NCBI GenBank assembly: GCA_964551475.1
Contig: CAZKCI010000023.1
Coordinates: forward strand, 28,870-92,869
Reading direction: 5' to 3'
DNA length: 64,000 bases
Source: CAZKCI01 sp964551475
Lineage (GTDB): Bacteria > Auribacterota > Erginobacteria > Erginobacterales > CAZKCI01
The notes under the pieces are model-generated. The model ran no database searches. It saw nothing but the letters and a program-made list of their open reading frames with translations, and was not told the DNA's origin. Positions 16,528-23,002 of this stretch are shown in pieces; the first letter of the stretch is position 1, and each line of letters starts with the position of its first letter. The translations under genes were made by a program, and so were the position numbers.

Positions 16528-16597
16528 CGGGAGGCGCTTTCCGCCGAAAATATTTTCATGATCCGAAGATGGTTTTTCAAAGCATTATTTTGGTCGA

Positions 16598-16650
16598 TGG
16601 GTAAGGGAGAGGAAGTGGGTTTGGTCGACCAGGCCCACTTCCTAATTATT
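16598..16650. repeat. ATGGGTAAGGG / GAAGTGGGTTTGG repeat (short copy)
   Basis: GATGGGTAAGGGAGAGGAAGTGGGTTTGGTCGACCAGGCCCACTTCC is a short hairpin copy of the repeat family that fills the gaps at 32406-32546 and 37016-37157. Confidence 0.55.
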
Positions 16651-17184
16651 CTAGGTTTTACGGCGGGAGAGGAACTCGCCCAGGGCAGCCAGGATCTCGT
16701 CCACCAGGATATTGCCGAAGACCCGGGGATGGCGCCATTTCAGCTCTTCCTGGAGGAAAAGCTCCCCGACCGTGTCCACGCCTTTGCCGCCGATCGCCTT
16801 CCGGAGGGGCGCGCTCAGGGAGAGACGTTCGAGCGGGGTGGAGCGGACGCGCGCATGGGCAAGGATGTCGTCCACGCCCCGGTCGAGAAAGTTCAGGGCG
16901 AAGATATAGCGGAATTTGGATCCGACCCAGAACCGGGAGAGCTCCCGCTGGAGCTCCTTGCGAATCTGTTGGTCGAGGCACAGATGAGAGACCTGCTTGC
17001 GCACGCTGGCCTCCACCACCTCGCTCAGCGTCTTCAAGCGGTGGGCCTTGAGCCACTTTTTCGCCCGGGCGCTCACCGGGAGGACATCGGCCGACAGACG
17101 GCCCAAATCCTGCAGGCGGGGCGGATTGGCCAGGGAGTTGGGGGAGGTGAAAGCAAATTCCTTTTGTACGATCTTCCTGGCCAT
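16651..17184 (-). CDS. Unknown protein with two RNA-polymerase-alpha-CTD-like domains
   Basis: A 177-residue soluble protein that I do not recognise as a named family. Two regions follow the pattern of the RNA polymerase alpha-subunit C-terminal domain (a helix-hairpin-helix-like DNA-binding fold): residues 32-85 (LPVSARAKKWLKAHRLKTLSEVV...) and 116-172 (LSLSAPLRKAIGGKGVDTVGELF ... FGNILVDEILAAL). In alpha-CTD the matching motifs are LxLSxRxxNxL, GIxTVxEL and GxKSLxEI. The spacing is kept best in the second copy. This suggests a small DNA- or factor-binding protein that mimics or docks with transcription complexes. The assignment rests on motif pattern only. A good promoter lies upstream (17215-17244). 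Confidence 0.65.
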   Translation of the reverse strand: MARKIVQKEFAFTSPNSLANPPRLQDLGRLSADVLPVSARAKKWLKAHRLKTLSEVVEASVRKQVSHLCLDQQIRKELQRELSRFWVGSKFRYIFALNFLDRGVDDILAHARVRSTPLERLSLSAPLRKAIGGKGVDTVGELFLQEELKWRHPRVFGNILVDEILAALGEFLSRRKT

Positions 17185-17214
17185 AACGAGAGGAGAGTGG
17201 GTGACGACGGGTTA

Positions 17215-17244
17215 AGTATATCCGGACGGGGAATCCGGCAACAA
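17215..17244 (-). promoter_or_regulatory. Putative promoter for the alpha-CTD-like gene
   Basis: Read on the minus strand, TTGTTG (17239-17244), an 18-nt spacer and TATACT (17215-17220) lie about 30 nt before the ATG at 17184. A short leader of some 24 nt is predicted. Confidence 0.5.
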
Positions 17245-17359
17245 TCTATTTCGCTTTCGAATCGGCCGCGGGAGCGCTGCTGGGGGTCGCTGTTTTCCCT
17301 GGTATTCGGCAGGCTGCTCTGGTATCTTGGCTGGCGCTCAGTGACCATGGGAGGCGAGC

Positions 17360-17563
17360 GTGAGCGCCGGTGACGGTTACTTCTACTGCTTCTCCTGCAA
17401 GAAATTCTTCCAGAGCCAGAACCCGGCTTGCCGGCGCTGCGGCAAAGGTTGCGCCCCCGCCCGCAGAGAGCTCCTCCGCTCCACCCCGCGCGTGGACATC
17501 TATCAGATCTTCGTGGGAAACTCCCTGGTGGGCAATCAGCGGGTGGAAAAACCCTCCGTTTAG
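17360..17563 (+). CDS. Small zinc-ribbon protein
   Basis: A 67-residue protein starting at GTG 17360, with a good ribosome site (GGGAGG, 17349-17354, five nt away). It shows a CxxC pair at Cys10/Cys13 (FYCFSCKKFF) and a second pair at Cys24/Cys27 (ACRRCGKGC), a treble-clef or zinc-ribbon pattern. The C-terminal part (RVDIYQIFVGNSLVGNQ) is unfamiliar. It is convergent with the MazG-like gene, and the two stop codons overlap by 4 nt. The function is unknown; a regulatory or assembly role is possible. Confidence 0.65.
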   Translation: MSAGDGYFYCFSCKKFFQSQNPACRRCGKGCAPARRELLRSTPRVDIYQIFVGNSLVGNQRVEKPSV

Positions 17564-17871
17564 CTCTCCGTCACCCTCACCGTTCCCCGCACCATCCGGC
17601 TTTTGCGCTTCATTATCCTGCGCATCTTCGCCCAGAAGGCCTTCTCCAGGTCGAAGTCCAGCGAGACCGCGTTCCCGATCAGAAGGATCAGGAGGTCGGC
17701 GTGCTCCTCGATCAGATCCCGGCGGGGACGGCCCTTGGTCAGGCACTGGCAGATCTCCCCCACCTCCTCCATGATCAGGTTCATGCGGTGGAGGATCTCC
17801 TCTCCGCCCCGCTCCTGCAGCCGGTGGTGGCGATGAAAACCCCGGACCGCCTCGATCATCTCTTTCATCAC
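17560..17871 (-). CDS. MazG-like nucleotide pyrophosphohydrolase
   Basis: A 103-residue all-alpha protein with the MazG-type metal-binding pattern: NLIMEEVGEICQCL in one helix and IEEHADLLILLIGNAV in the next (the EExxE and ExxD arrangement that binds Mg2+). Enzymes of this family hydrolyse (d)NTPs to NMP and pyrophosphate, often as house-cleaning enzymes. The length fits single-domain MazG-like proteins. The ATG overlaps the TGA of the preceding 74-residue gene (ATGA at 17868-17871), so the two are probably translated together. Confidence 0.8.
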   Translation of the reverse strand: MMKEMIEAVRGFHRHHRLQERGGEEILHRMNLIMEEVGEICQCLTKGRPRRDLIEEHADLLILLIGNAVSLDFDLEKAFWAKMRRIMKRKSRMVRGTVRVTES

Positions 17872-18092
17872 GAGCGGAAAACGTAATCGACGATGGGGTC
17901 GATGTGGCGGTAGTAGTCGGGGAGGTCGAAAAGCTCGTTCTCCCAGGCGGCATTCGCCTTCAAGCGGGCCTTGACCTCGGCGGCGTCATAGCCGAGATCG
18001 CGCAGCATCACCGCCCGGTCCTTGACCTCGTACATGTGCATCTTCTCAAACGCGTTCTGATACTGGTGCTTCTTCTCGGGATGCTTGGACAC
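17868..18092 (-). CDS. Conserved small protein of unknown function
   Basis: A 74-residue hydrophilic protein starting at GTG 18090-18092. The start was chosen because GAGAGGAGG lies six nt upstream on the minus strand; the longer frame upstream is repeat DNA. Its body, with HMYEVKDRAVMLRDLGYDAAEVKARL and NELFDLPDYYRHIDPIVDYVF, looks largely helical. I do not recognise the family. It is coupled by ATGA overlap to the MazG-like gene, so a link to nucleotide hydrolysis is possible. Confidence 0.65.
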   Translation of the reverse strand: MSKHPEKKHQYQNAFEKMHMYEVKDRAVMLRDLGYDAAEVKARLKANAAWENELFDLPDYYRHIDPIVDYVFRS

Positions 18093-18193
18093 GGTCCGCC
18101 TCCTCTCTTCCGCCCGGATGGTGCGATGCCGGGACGGAAGAAGTCTATCCCGGGAGCCCCCCCGCGGCAAGCCTTTCCCGGCTTGGCTGCAAT

Positions 18194-18313
18194 GAACTAC
18201 GAATTACGCGAATTTCGCGAATTAAACTCGACTTATCTCTACGAGTCCTTGGGGTATATGTTGCCTGGTCCCGCCGGGCCGAATTCGCGTAATTCGCGAA
18301 ATTCGTAGTTAAA
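18194..18313. repeat. ACTACGAATT...AATTCGTAGT hairpin repeat (class D)
   Basis: Imperfect inverted arms built from ATTACGCGA / ATTTCGCGA units at 18194-18223 and 18281-18312 flank a 57-nt centre. Related ATTCGCG or ATTCGTG units occur at 19264-19320, 22750-22785, 30211-30242, 46650-46745 and 61075-61103. Confidence 0.65.
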
Positions 18314-18332
18314 TTGCCAGGCCCGGCCCGGT

Positions 18333-18361
18333 TTGACAGGGGCCGGACCGTGGGTTATGAT
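18333..18361 (+). promoter_or_regulatory. Near-consensus sigma70 promoter giving a leaderless transcript
   Basis: TTGACA (18333-18338), exactly 17 nt, then TATGAT (18356-18361). The ATG of the next gene begins at 18368, six nt after the -10 box, so transcription would start at or next to the A of the ATG. No ribosome site precedes the ATG, which agrees with a leaderless mRNA. Confidence 0.75.
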
Positions 18362-18367
18362 TTCACT

Positions 18368-18622
18368 ATGGTCAAACCGGCCGTCAAATCGCTCCTGCTC
18401 GGCCTCGGCCTCGACTGCGCCGACGGGCACGTCCGCGTGACCAAAGGCCCCAACTTCCGCCTCTACGGAGGGGCGGAGGAGACCCACTCCCTGATGCAGG
18501 AGAAGGCCCTGAAGTTCAACGAGCACCTGAAGCGCCGCGGAAAATCACTCGACGACATCTCCCGCCAGGAGTTCAAGGAAATCGCCGAGAAGATCGGCAT
18601 GAAGTCCCCTCCTCCGGGCTGA
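18368..18622 (+). CDS. Conserved small protein, probably leaderless
   Basis: An 84-residue protein. Its conserved-looking core reads VTKGPNFRLYGGAEETH followed by MQEKALKFNEHLKRRGKSLDD and SRQEFKEIAEKIGM. The pattern of a G-G-x-E-x-TH segment, then an amphipathic helix with K-x-N-E-x-L-K-x-R-G-K, looks like a small conserved hypothetical family, but I cannot name a function. The start was moved from the longest frame (18314) to ATG 18368, because a near-consensus promoter ends six nt before it and the extra residues lie in promoter and repeat DNA. Confidence 0.7.
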   Translation: MVKPAVKSLLLGLGLDCADGHVRVTKGPNFRLYGGAEETHSLMQEKALKFNEHLKRRGKSLDDISRQEFKEIAEKIGMKSPPPG

Positions 18623-18637
18623 ACCGACCTACCAATC

Positions 18638-18706
18638 AGCACCTGATTTCTCCGATAATCTTGCTCGGGTCTTTCCGTTTCAGAGAAATCAGAGTAATCG
18701 GGTGCT
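18638..18706. repeat. AGCACCTGATTTCTC hairpin repeat (class F)
   Basis: Arms AGCACCTGATTTCTCCGATAATC (18638-18660) and CAGAGAAATCAGAGTAATCGGGTGCT (18681-18706) form an imperfect stem. A second copy lies at 44123-44201. Confidence 0.7.
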
Positions 18707-18749
18707 AGTTTTGCTTTTTTGCCGAGTCGGCGCACAACAGGAGGATCCC

Positions 18750-19205
18750 ATCAGACTCCACCATCACACCTTTCTTTCCCTGGCCGGCTCCTCCCTCTTC
18801 TATCTTCTCACCCGGTCGCTCTCCGGAACACTCGCTTTCTTCCTCTCCGGGATCTTCATTGATCTCGATCACATCTTCGAATATGTCTACGCCTTCGGGG
18901 CGAGGTCATTCAGCGTGCGCCGGTTTTTCCGCGCCGCCCACGGCCATGAATACCGCCGCTATTTCCTCCTCGTCCACTCCTGGGAGATCGTCCTCGTCTT
19001 CTGGGCGGCGACGGCTTTTCTCTTGCCCTCTAACTGGGCAGTCGGCTTCTCCCTCGGATTCACGCTGCACATCCTGGCCGACCAGATCTACAACCCCTGC
19101 ACGGCCCTGACCTACTTCCTCTGGTTCCGGATCCGCCACCGCTTCGACGGAGACATCCTCTTCCCGCCGGAGAAACGCGCTCGGCGGAAGATTTCCACGA
19201 ATTGA
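18750..19205 (+). CDS. YdjM-like inner-membrane metal-dependent hydrolase family protein
   Basis: A membrane protein of about 152 residues with the YdjM/DUF457-type pattern: a His-rich N-terminus (LHHHTFLSLAG), a helix with GIFIDLDHIFEYVY, a LLVHSWEIVLVF helix and GFTLHILADQIYNP. The conserved His/Asp residues on helices are thought to bind metal. The frame is open from GTG 18702, but that region is the class F repeat. AGGAGG lies at 18739-18744, followed after 5 nt by ATC (18750-18752) and directly by RLHHHT, where family members normally begin. ATC is therefore the likely start, a rare codon otherwise known from infC-like cases; alternatives are GTG 18702 or a base-call error (ATG to ATC). 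Confidence 0.72.
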   Translation: MRLHHHTFLSLAGSSLFYLLTRSLSGTLAFFLSGIFIDLDHIFEYVYAFGARSFSVRRFFRAAHGHEYRRYFLLVHSWEIVLVFWAATAFLLPSNWAVGFSLGFTLHILADQIYNPCTALTYFLWFRIRHRFDGDILFPPEKRARRKISTN

Positions 19206-19263
19206 CACGCCGGCGCGCCGTAGCGCTATAGCGCGCAGGCACGAATTTGCACGAAGGGGGCTT

Positions 19264-19320
19264 GACTCACAGTTAGCCCAGTTTCAATACGTGATAATTC
19301 GTGAAAATTCGTGGACAGTC
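19264..19320. repeat. Ten-nucleotide ATTCGTGAWA degenerate repeat
   Basis: Three 10-nt units (ATTCGTGATA? as AATTCGTGA, AATTCGTGG variants) follow each other between the YdjM-like gene and the end of the YfhO-like gene. A related CACGAATTTGCACGAA segment lies on the other side of the gap. No gene is seen in 19206-19324. Confidence 0.5.
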
Positions 19321-19324
19321 CGGG

Positions 19325-21814
19325 TTAGCCGGGGCGGGAACGGCGGGCGGCGCGCAGGGACCAGACGGCCAGGGCGATCAGGGAGAGGAGGCTCAACGCA
19401 CCGCCGATCCGGAACGAGAGCGGGCGGTAGGAGAAGACGACGCGGTGTTTCCCTCCCTCCAGGAAAACCGCCCGGAGAAGATAGTTGGCCCGATAAATCC
19501 GGCTTTCCTTCCCGTCCACTGAGGCCTTCCAGCCCGGGGCAAAAGCGTCGGCGAGGAGGAGCCAGCCGGAGGCGGAGAGCTCGGCCTCGACCGTCAACTC
19601 CCCCGTCCCGCTCGCGACGACGCGGGCCGAGCCTGTCCCTCCGGAGGCGGCGGCAGCGGGAGCATCTTCCAGAACAATGCATCGGCGGGGGTCGTAGCCG
19701 CGACGGGCCAGCTCCGAGAGGGCCGCCTCCCGCCCGCCGACGACCTTCTCGCCCCCCGAGATCAGCGCGCGCGGCCAGGCGCGAACGGACTCGCCGATCT
19801 CCCTCCCTCCGCTTTCATAAACCTTCCGGAAGCCCGACTCCTCCTGGATCGATCCCGCGGGACCGATCACGTATCTCCAATTGAGAAGGTCGAGCAGCGG
19901 AGACGACCTTTCAATCAGAGGCAACAGTTCTTCCGGCATCGCCCCGGTCCCCTGGCTCACCGAGACATATTCCAGGAAACGGAGACTCGCGTCCGCCTGG
20001 TAGCCGAGAAGGCAGGGATAGCCGGCGAGCATCCCCCGGTTGAAATCGCCGGGATCGAGGCTCGAGTAGCGGTAGGGTTCCGTCCGGGACCGGAAAAACT
20101 CGGCCTCACCGGAGGGCCAGGAGAGGGGCGCGGCGGCGAAACCGGATGAGAAACGCCGAGCCCAGGGGATGAGTTCCAGAAGGGTCAGGACCAGAAGAGC
20201 CAGGGGAATCAATCGGGCGCGGCGGATGTCGGCCGCCTCTGTGAGGCGGCGCAGATACGCCCGCTCACAGAGCGGGCCTACAACCGGCGGGACGGCGATG
20301 ATGAAGATCGCAGCGAGAGCGAGGGAGACGATCCCCAAACGCAAAAATGCGGACCGGAAGATCCCCCATCCCGCGGAGGCGAAGGGGCTTTTCTCGACCA
20401 GTCGCCGGGTGAAGGCGGGGTAGTTCGTCTCCGGGGGCGTTTCCCGCATCAGATCCTTCCACCACTCCGGCTGTCCGGGGACGACGATATCGTAGTGCCG
20501 TCCCTCCGTGAGCGTCTCTCTCACCCAGTTCTTCCACCACTCAGGGGGATCGCGGGGGGCGGTTATCAGAAATAACGACGATGCCAGAAAAACCAGGGCG
20601 CAAACTCCGCCGATCGATCGGAGAACAACCTTCTTTCCGCGGTGGGAGCGGAGGCACTCCGCTCCCACCGCGGAAAGAACGGAGATAAAAAAGGCGGCGA
20701 AAAACAGGAGCTTGGCCGATCCCCGGAAGAGGCCGAAGCCCGGGAGGAATCGGTGGAGGAAGGGGAAGAGCGGCGTGGAGGCGCCGAGGGCGAGAAGAAC
20801 GGCGAGAACCGCGAGGATGAAAAAACGCAGAATCATCCGATCGCGGCGGATGAATATTCCGGCCAGGGCGAGGAGGAGCGGCGCGATCCCCAGGTAGGCG
20901 CACATCTCCCAGAAGTAATACTGGCCCCAATATAAGCCGCGGACGGAGTCGCCGAGGGCGTCGGGGAGAAAGAAAGTGAGCAGGTTCAGGGGGGGAAGGG
21001 AGAAGTTGGCCGACCAGGCGATATCCGCCGACTTCCGGAACGATTCCCGCGAGACCTCGGCCGCCGGCAGGGACTGGACGGAGGAGAAACCCGCCGCGAA
21101 GATGAAAAAGACGGCCGCGCCGGCGAGCCAGCGCGGAACCTTCCCCCGCCAGGATGGGAATTCCAGCGCCAGGTCGCAAACGAGATAAAGGACCCCCAGG
21201 AGAAGCGTGTAATAGACATACTGGACATGGCCGGAGAGAAGCTGGAGGCCGCACAGCCCCCCGGCCAGAGCCGCGGAGAGAATCCGGCGCCGGCGGCGAA
21301 AGTCCTCCAGGCAGAGAAAGACCAGGGGAACCCAGGAGAGAGCGCAGACGTTGGAGAGGTGGCCGGCGTGGACGTGGAGGATGACCGGCGCGGAGAGGCT
21401 CAAGGACGAGGCGCCCAGAAGCGCGGGGAGAGCGCCCAAGCCCAGCTTTTTCAGGTACGCATACTGGAATAGCGCGAGCAGGAAGAGGTGGAGAAAAAAA
21501 CTCAGATTGATCGCGGCGGCGACGGGGAGAAAAAGGAAGATGAGGTTCGGGGGATAGAAAAGCCCCGACTCGGGATAGGCGGCGAAGGGCGTTCCGCAGA
21601 GAACGAAAGGGTTCCAGAGGGGGAGGTTCCCCTTCGCCATCTCCCCGAAGCCGAAGGCGCGCCAGTAGTAATAGAGCGTGCCGACATCGCCCTCCGGGCG
21701 GGAGAGAACCCAGCCGGAGACGGGAGAAACGATCGCCTCGTGGAAGACCGCGGCCACGAGGACCAGGAGGAGGAGAAAGGGGATCAGGGAGGCGATGGAG
21801 GGAAGGCGTCGCAT
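19325..21814 (-). CDS. YfhO-family membrane protein
   Basis: An 829-residue polytopic protein of the YfhO type. The N-terminal periplasmic loop reads GNLPLWNPFVLCGTPFAAYPESGLFYPPN, the family signature (PLWNP, GTPF-A, FYPPN). About a dozen helices follow, then a C-terminal soluble domain ending APGWKASVDGKESRIYRANYLLRAV and HRVVFSYRPLSFRIG before a last helix. YfhO proteins are GT-C-like and are implicated in lipoteichoic or surface glycan glycosylation in Firmicutes; the substrate here is unknown. Two hairpin repeats lie in frame inside the gene: a perfect 20-bp-arm class A palindrome (residues about 380-394) and a class B pair (about 511-528). Confidence 0.85.
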   Translation of the reverse strand: MRRLPSIASLIPFLLLLVLVAAVFHEAIVSPVSGWVLSRPEGDVGTLYYYWRAFGFGEMAKGNLPLWNPFVLCGTPFAAYPESGLFYPPNLIFLFLPVAAAINLSFFLHLFLLALFQYAYLKKLGLGALPALLGASSLSLSAPVILHVHAGHLSNVCALSWVPLVFLCLEDFRRRRRILSAALAGGLCGLQLLSGHVQYVYYTLLLGVLYLVCDLALEFPSWRGKVPRWLAGAAVFFIFAAGFSSVQSLPAAEVSRESFRKSADIAWSANFSLPPLNLLTFFLPDALGDSVRGLYWGQYYFWEMCAYLGIAPLLLALAGIFIRRDRMILRFFILAVLAVLLALGASTPLFPFLHRFLPGFGLFRGSAKLLFFAAFFISVLSAVGAECLRSHRGKKVVLRSIGGVCALVFLASSLFLITAPRDPPEWWKNWVRETLTEGRHYDIVVPGQPEWWKDLMRETPPETNYPAFTRRLVEKSPFASAGWGIFRSAFLRLGIVSLALAAIFIIAVPPVVGPLCERAYLRRLTEAADIRRARLIPLALLVLTLLELIPWARRFSSGFAAAPLSWPSGEAEFFRSRTEPYRYSSLDPGDFNRGMLAGYPCLLGYQADASLRFLEYVSVSQGTGAMPEELLPLIERSSPLLDLLNWRYVIGPAGSIQEESGFRKVYESGGREIGESVRAWPRALISGGEKVVGGREAALSELARRGYDPRRCIVLEDAPAAAASGGTGSARVVASGTGELTVEAELSASGWLLLADAFAPGWKASVDGKESRIYRANYLLRAVFLEGGKHRVVFSYRPLSFRIGGALSLLSLIALAVWSLRAARRSRPG
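20232..20283. repeat. Class B double hairpin inside the YfhO-like gene
   Basis: GCCGCCTC-TGT-GAGGCGGC and GCCCGCTC-ACA-GAGCGGGC, followed by CTACA, match the intergenic class B repeats at 29192-29257 and 39260-39317. The segment is read in frame as part of the protein (VVGPLCERAYLRRLTEAADI). Confidence 0.75.
20633..20677. repeat. Perfect 20-bp inverted repeat (class A variant) inside the YfhO-like gene
   Basis: The arms 20633-20652 and 20658-20677 are exact reverse complements with a 5-nt loop (GGCAC). The core GTGGGAGCGG / CCGCTCCCAC is that of the class A repeats. It encodes residues LSAVGAECLRSHRGKK in frame. Confidence 0.85.
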
Positions 21815-21872
21815 CGGCTGGCGGATCAGTCCGGGAAACCCGACAATGATTTTCCCCGCGACTGAATGAAGA

Positions 21873-22235
21873 TTACGCTCCGCCGCCCGTAGGCGGTGCA
21901 GGGAGCAGGGGTGGGATGAAAGCTATCAGCTCGGGGATCCGTTCAGTGGCGACTTTCCACATGAGTTCGTGCTTGATCTCTCCATAATTGTGAGCAAGAA
22001 CATTGCGCATCCCGACGATCCGCTTCCAGGGGATTTCGGGATGAGCATCGCAAAAATCCCGAGAAACCTTCCCCGCCGCTTCCCCAATGATCTCTTTGTG
22101 CCGTTCGACCGCTCCCCGGAGCATTCGATTGTCCAAATATTCCTTAACGGTTTTCCCCGAAATAAAACTGCGTACGGCTAAAGCCGCATCCAGCATATCC
22201 CACAAATTGGCGTAATCGTTTGAGTCAGGCCGCAT
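21873..22235 (-). CDS. hepT: HepT-like toxin (type VII toxin-antitoxin)
   Basis: A 120-residue helical protein of the HepT/DUF86 (HEPN) family. The RNase signature R-x4-H-x-Y is seen as RNVLAHNYG near residue 77. The preceding helix carries KEIIGEAAGKVSRDF, and KRIVGMRN leads into the motif, as in other HepT proteins. HepT is an RNA-cleaving toxin neutralised by the partner nucleotidyltransferase MntA, which AMPylates the Tyr of the R-x4-H-x-Y motif. The start overlaps the end of the MntA-like gene by 11 nt. The pair is less GC-rich than its surroundings, which suggests horizontal gain. Confidence 0.9.
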   Translation of the reverse strand: MRPDSNDYANLWDMLDAALAVRSFISGKTVKEYLDNRMLRGAVERHKEIIGEAAGKVSRDFCDAHPEIPWKRIVGMRNVLAHNYGEIKHELMWKVATERIPELIAFIPPLLPAPPTGGGA

Positions 22236-22527
22236 AAATCACCTGCCGGTTTTCCAAAATCTCCTTTCTGCGAAAGGGATTCCGCAATCCGGATTTTTCC
22301 ACCAGATCTACATCCCGTCCGAAAATCTCCCGAAGCTCTTCGATCATCTCCACCCATTCGAACAGGCTCCAGGGGGCATCCGCCGCCAAACTGATCATGA
22401 CATCGACATCGCTGTCCGGTCGGAACTCGTCCCGCAATATCGAGCCGAAAAGGGACAACTCGACGATTTTCCATTTCCGGCAGAAATCGGCGATTTTGAT
22501 CGTATCTATTTTGATTTTTGGATTCAT
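22225..22527 (-). CDS. mntA: MntA-like nucleotidyltransferase antitoxin
   Basis: A 100-residue minimal nucleotidyltransferase. The signature GSx10DxD is seen as LFGSILRDEFRPDSDVDVMI (about 27-46), and the third acidic residue lies in DVDLVEK. In MntA/HepT pairs this protein transfers AMP to the toxin and inactivates it. It lies directly upstream of, and overlaps, hepT. A 7-bp inverted repeat (22537-22556) sits about 10 nt before the ATG and may serve autoregulation. Confidence 0.9.
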   Translation of the reverse strand: MNPKIKIDTIKIADFCRKWKIVELSLFGSILRDEFRPDSDVDVMISLAADAPWSLFEWVEMIEELREIFGRDVDLVEKSGLRNPFRRKEILENRQVIYAA

Positions 22528-22536
22528 ATCAGAGTC

Positions 22537-22556
22537 GTTCGGTAAAACAACCGAAC
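22537..22556. promoter_or_regulatory. Inverted repeat upstream of mntA-hepT, possible operator
   Basis: GTTCGGT-AAAACA-ACCGAAC gives perfect 7-bp arms ten nt before the mntA start codon. Toxin-antitoxin operons are often controlled through such palindromes, but no DNA-binding domain is seen in either protein here. Confidence 0.4.
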
Positions 22557-23002
22557 AACACCGTCACCTATCCCCACTCTCCCATTGTGGTAGAGGCCCG
22601 CCCCGCACTACGCGCTCAGGCGGGTAAACTTCCAGCCCCGAGAAACGCGCTTCCTGGTGAAAGCATACCACGCTATTTTTTCGCGGGATATCGATTTTTC
22701 GATGGGCGGATACGACCTCGCTTACTCGCCGAGCCGTCGCCATCCGCGATTATTCGCGCGTTATTCGCGGTTAATTTTTAGCCGGGCAGTCTCGGATCGC
22801 GGCGAGACAGATTCTTCTAGTCCATCGTGGGAGGGGCGTCTCGCCCCGATCCAGAGAGGCCGGCCCGGATCGCGGCAGGAATGCCGCTCCCACAGGTTCG
22901 GTGTCGCACCCAGAGGGCGTTCCCACAGTTATTGTTCGTGAAAATTCCCGCCTTCGCCCTCCCGGGCTACGGCGGGCAGGCGTGCGAATTCGTGGAAATC
23001 TT
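22557..23002. repeat. Gene-free 450-bp region rich in repeats
   Basis: No convincing gene is seen. The region holds ATTCGCG-type units at about 22750-22785 (class D), a full class A unit at 22827-22893 (GTGGGAGGGGCGTCTCGCCCC to GCCGCTCCCAC), a half-unit near 22920 and a GTGAAAATTC...GAATTCGTGGAAATC pair at about 22939-22999. It separates the toxin-antitoxin pair from the next leftward gene group. Confidence 0.65.

Noticed and set aside
22557..22826. Small plus-strand coding frames between mntA and the class A repeat
   Set aside because: They are made of repeat DNA, have no ribosome sites and show no recognisable domain.
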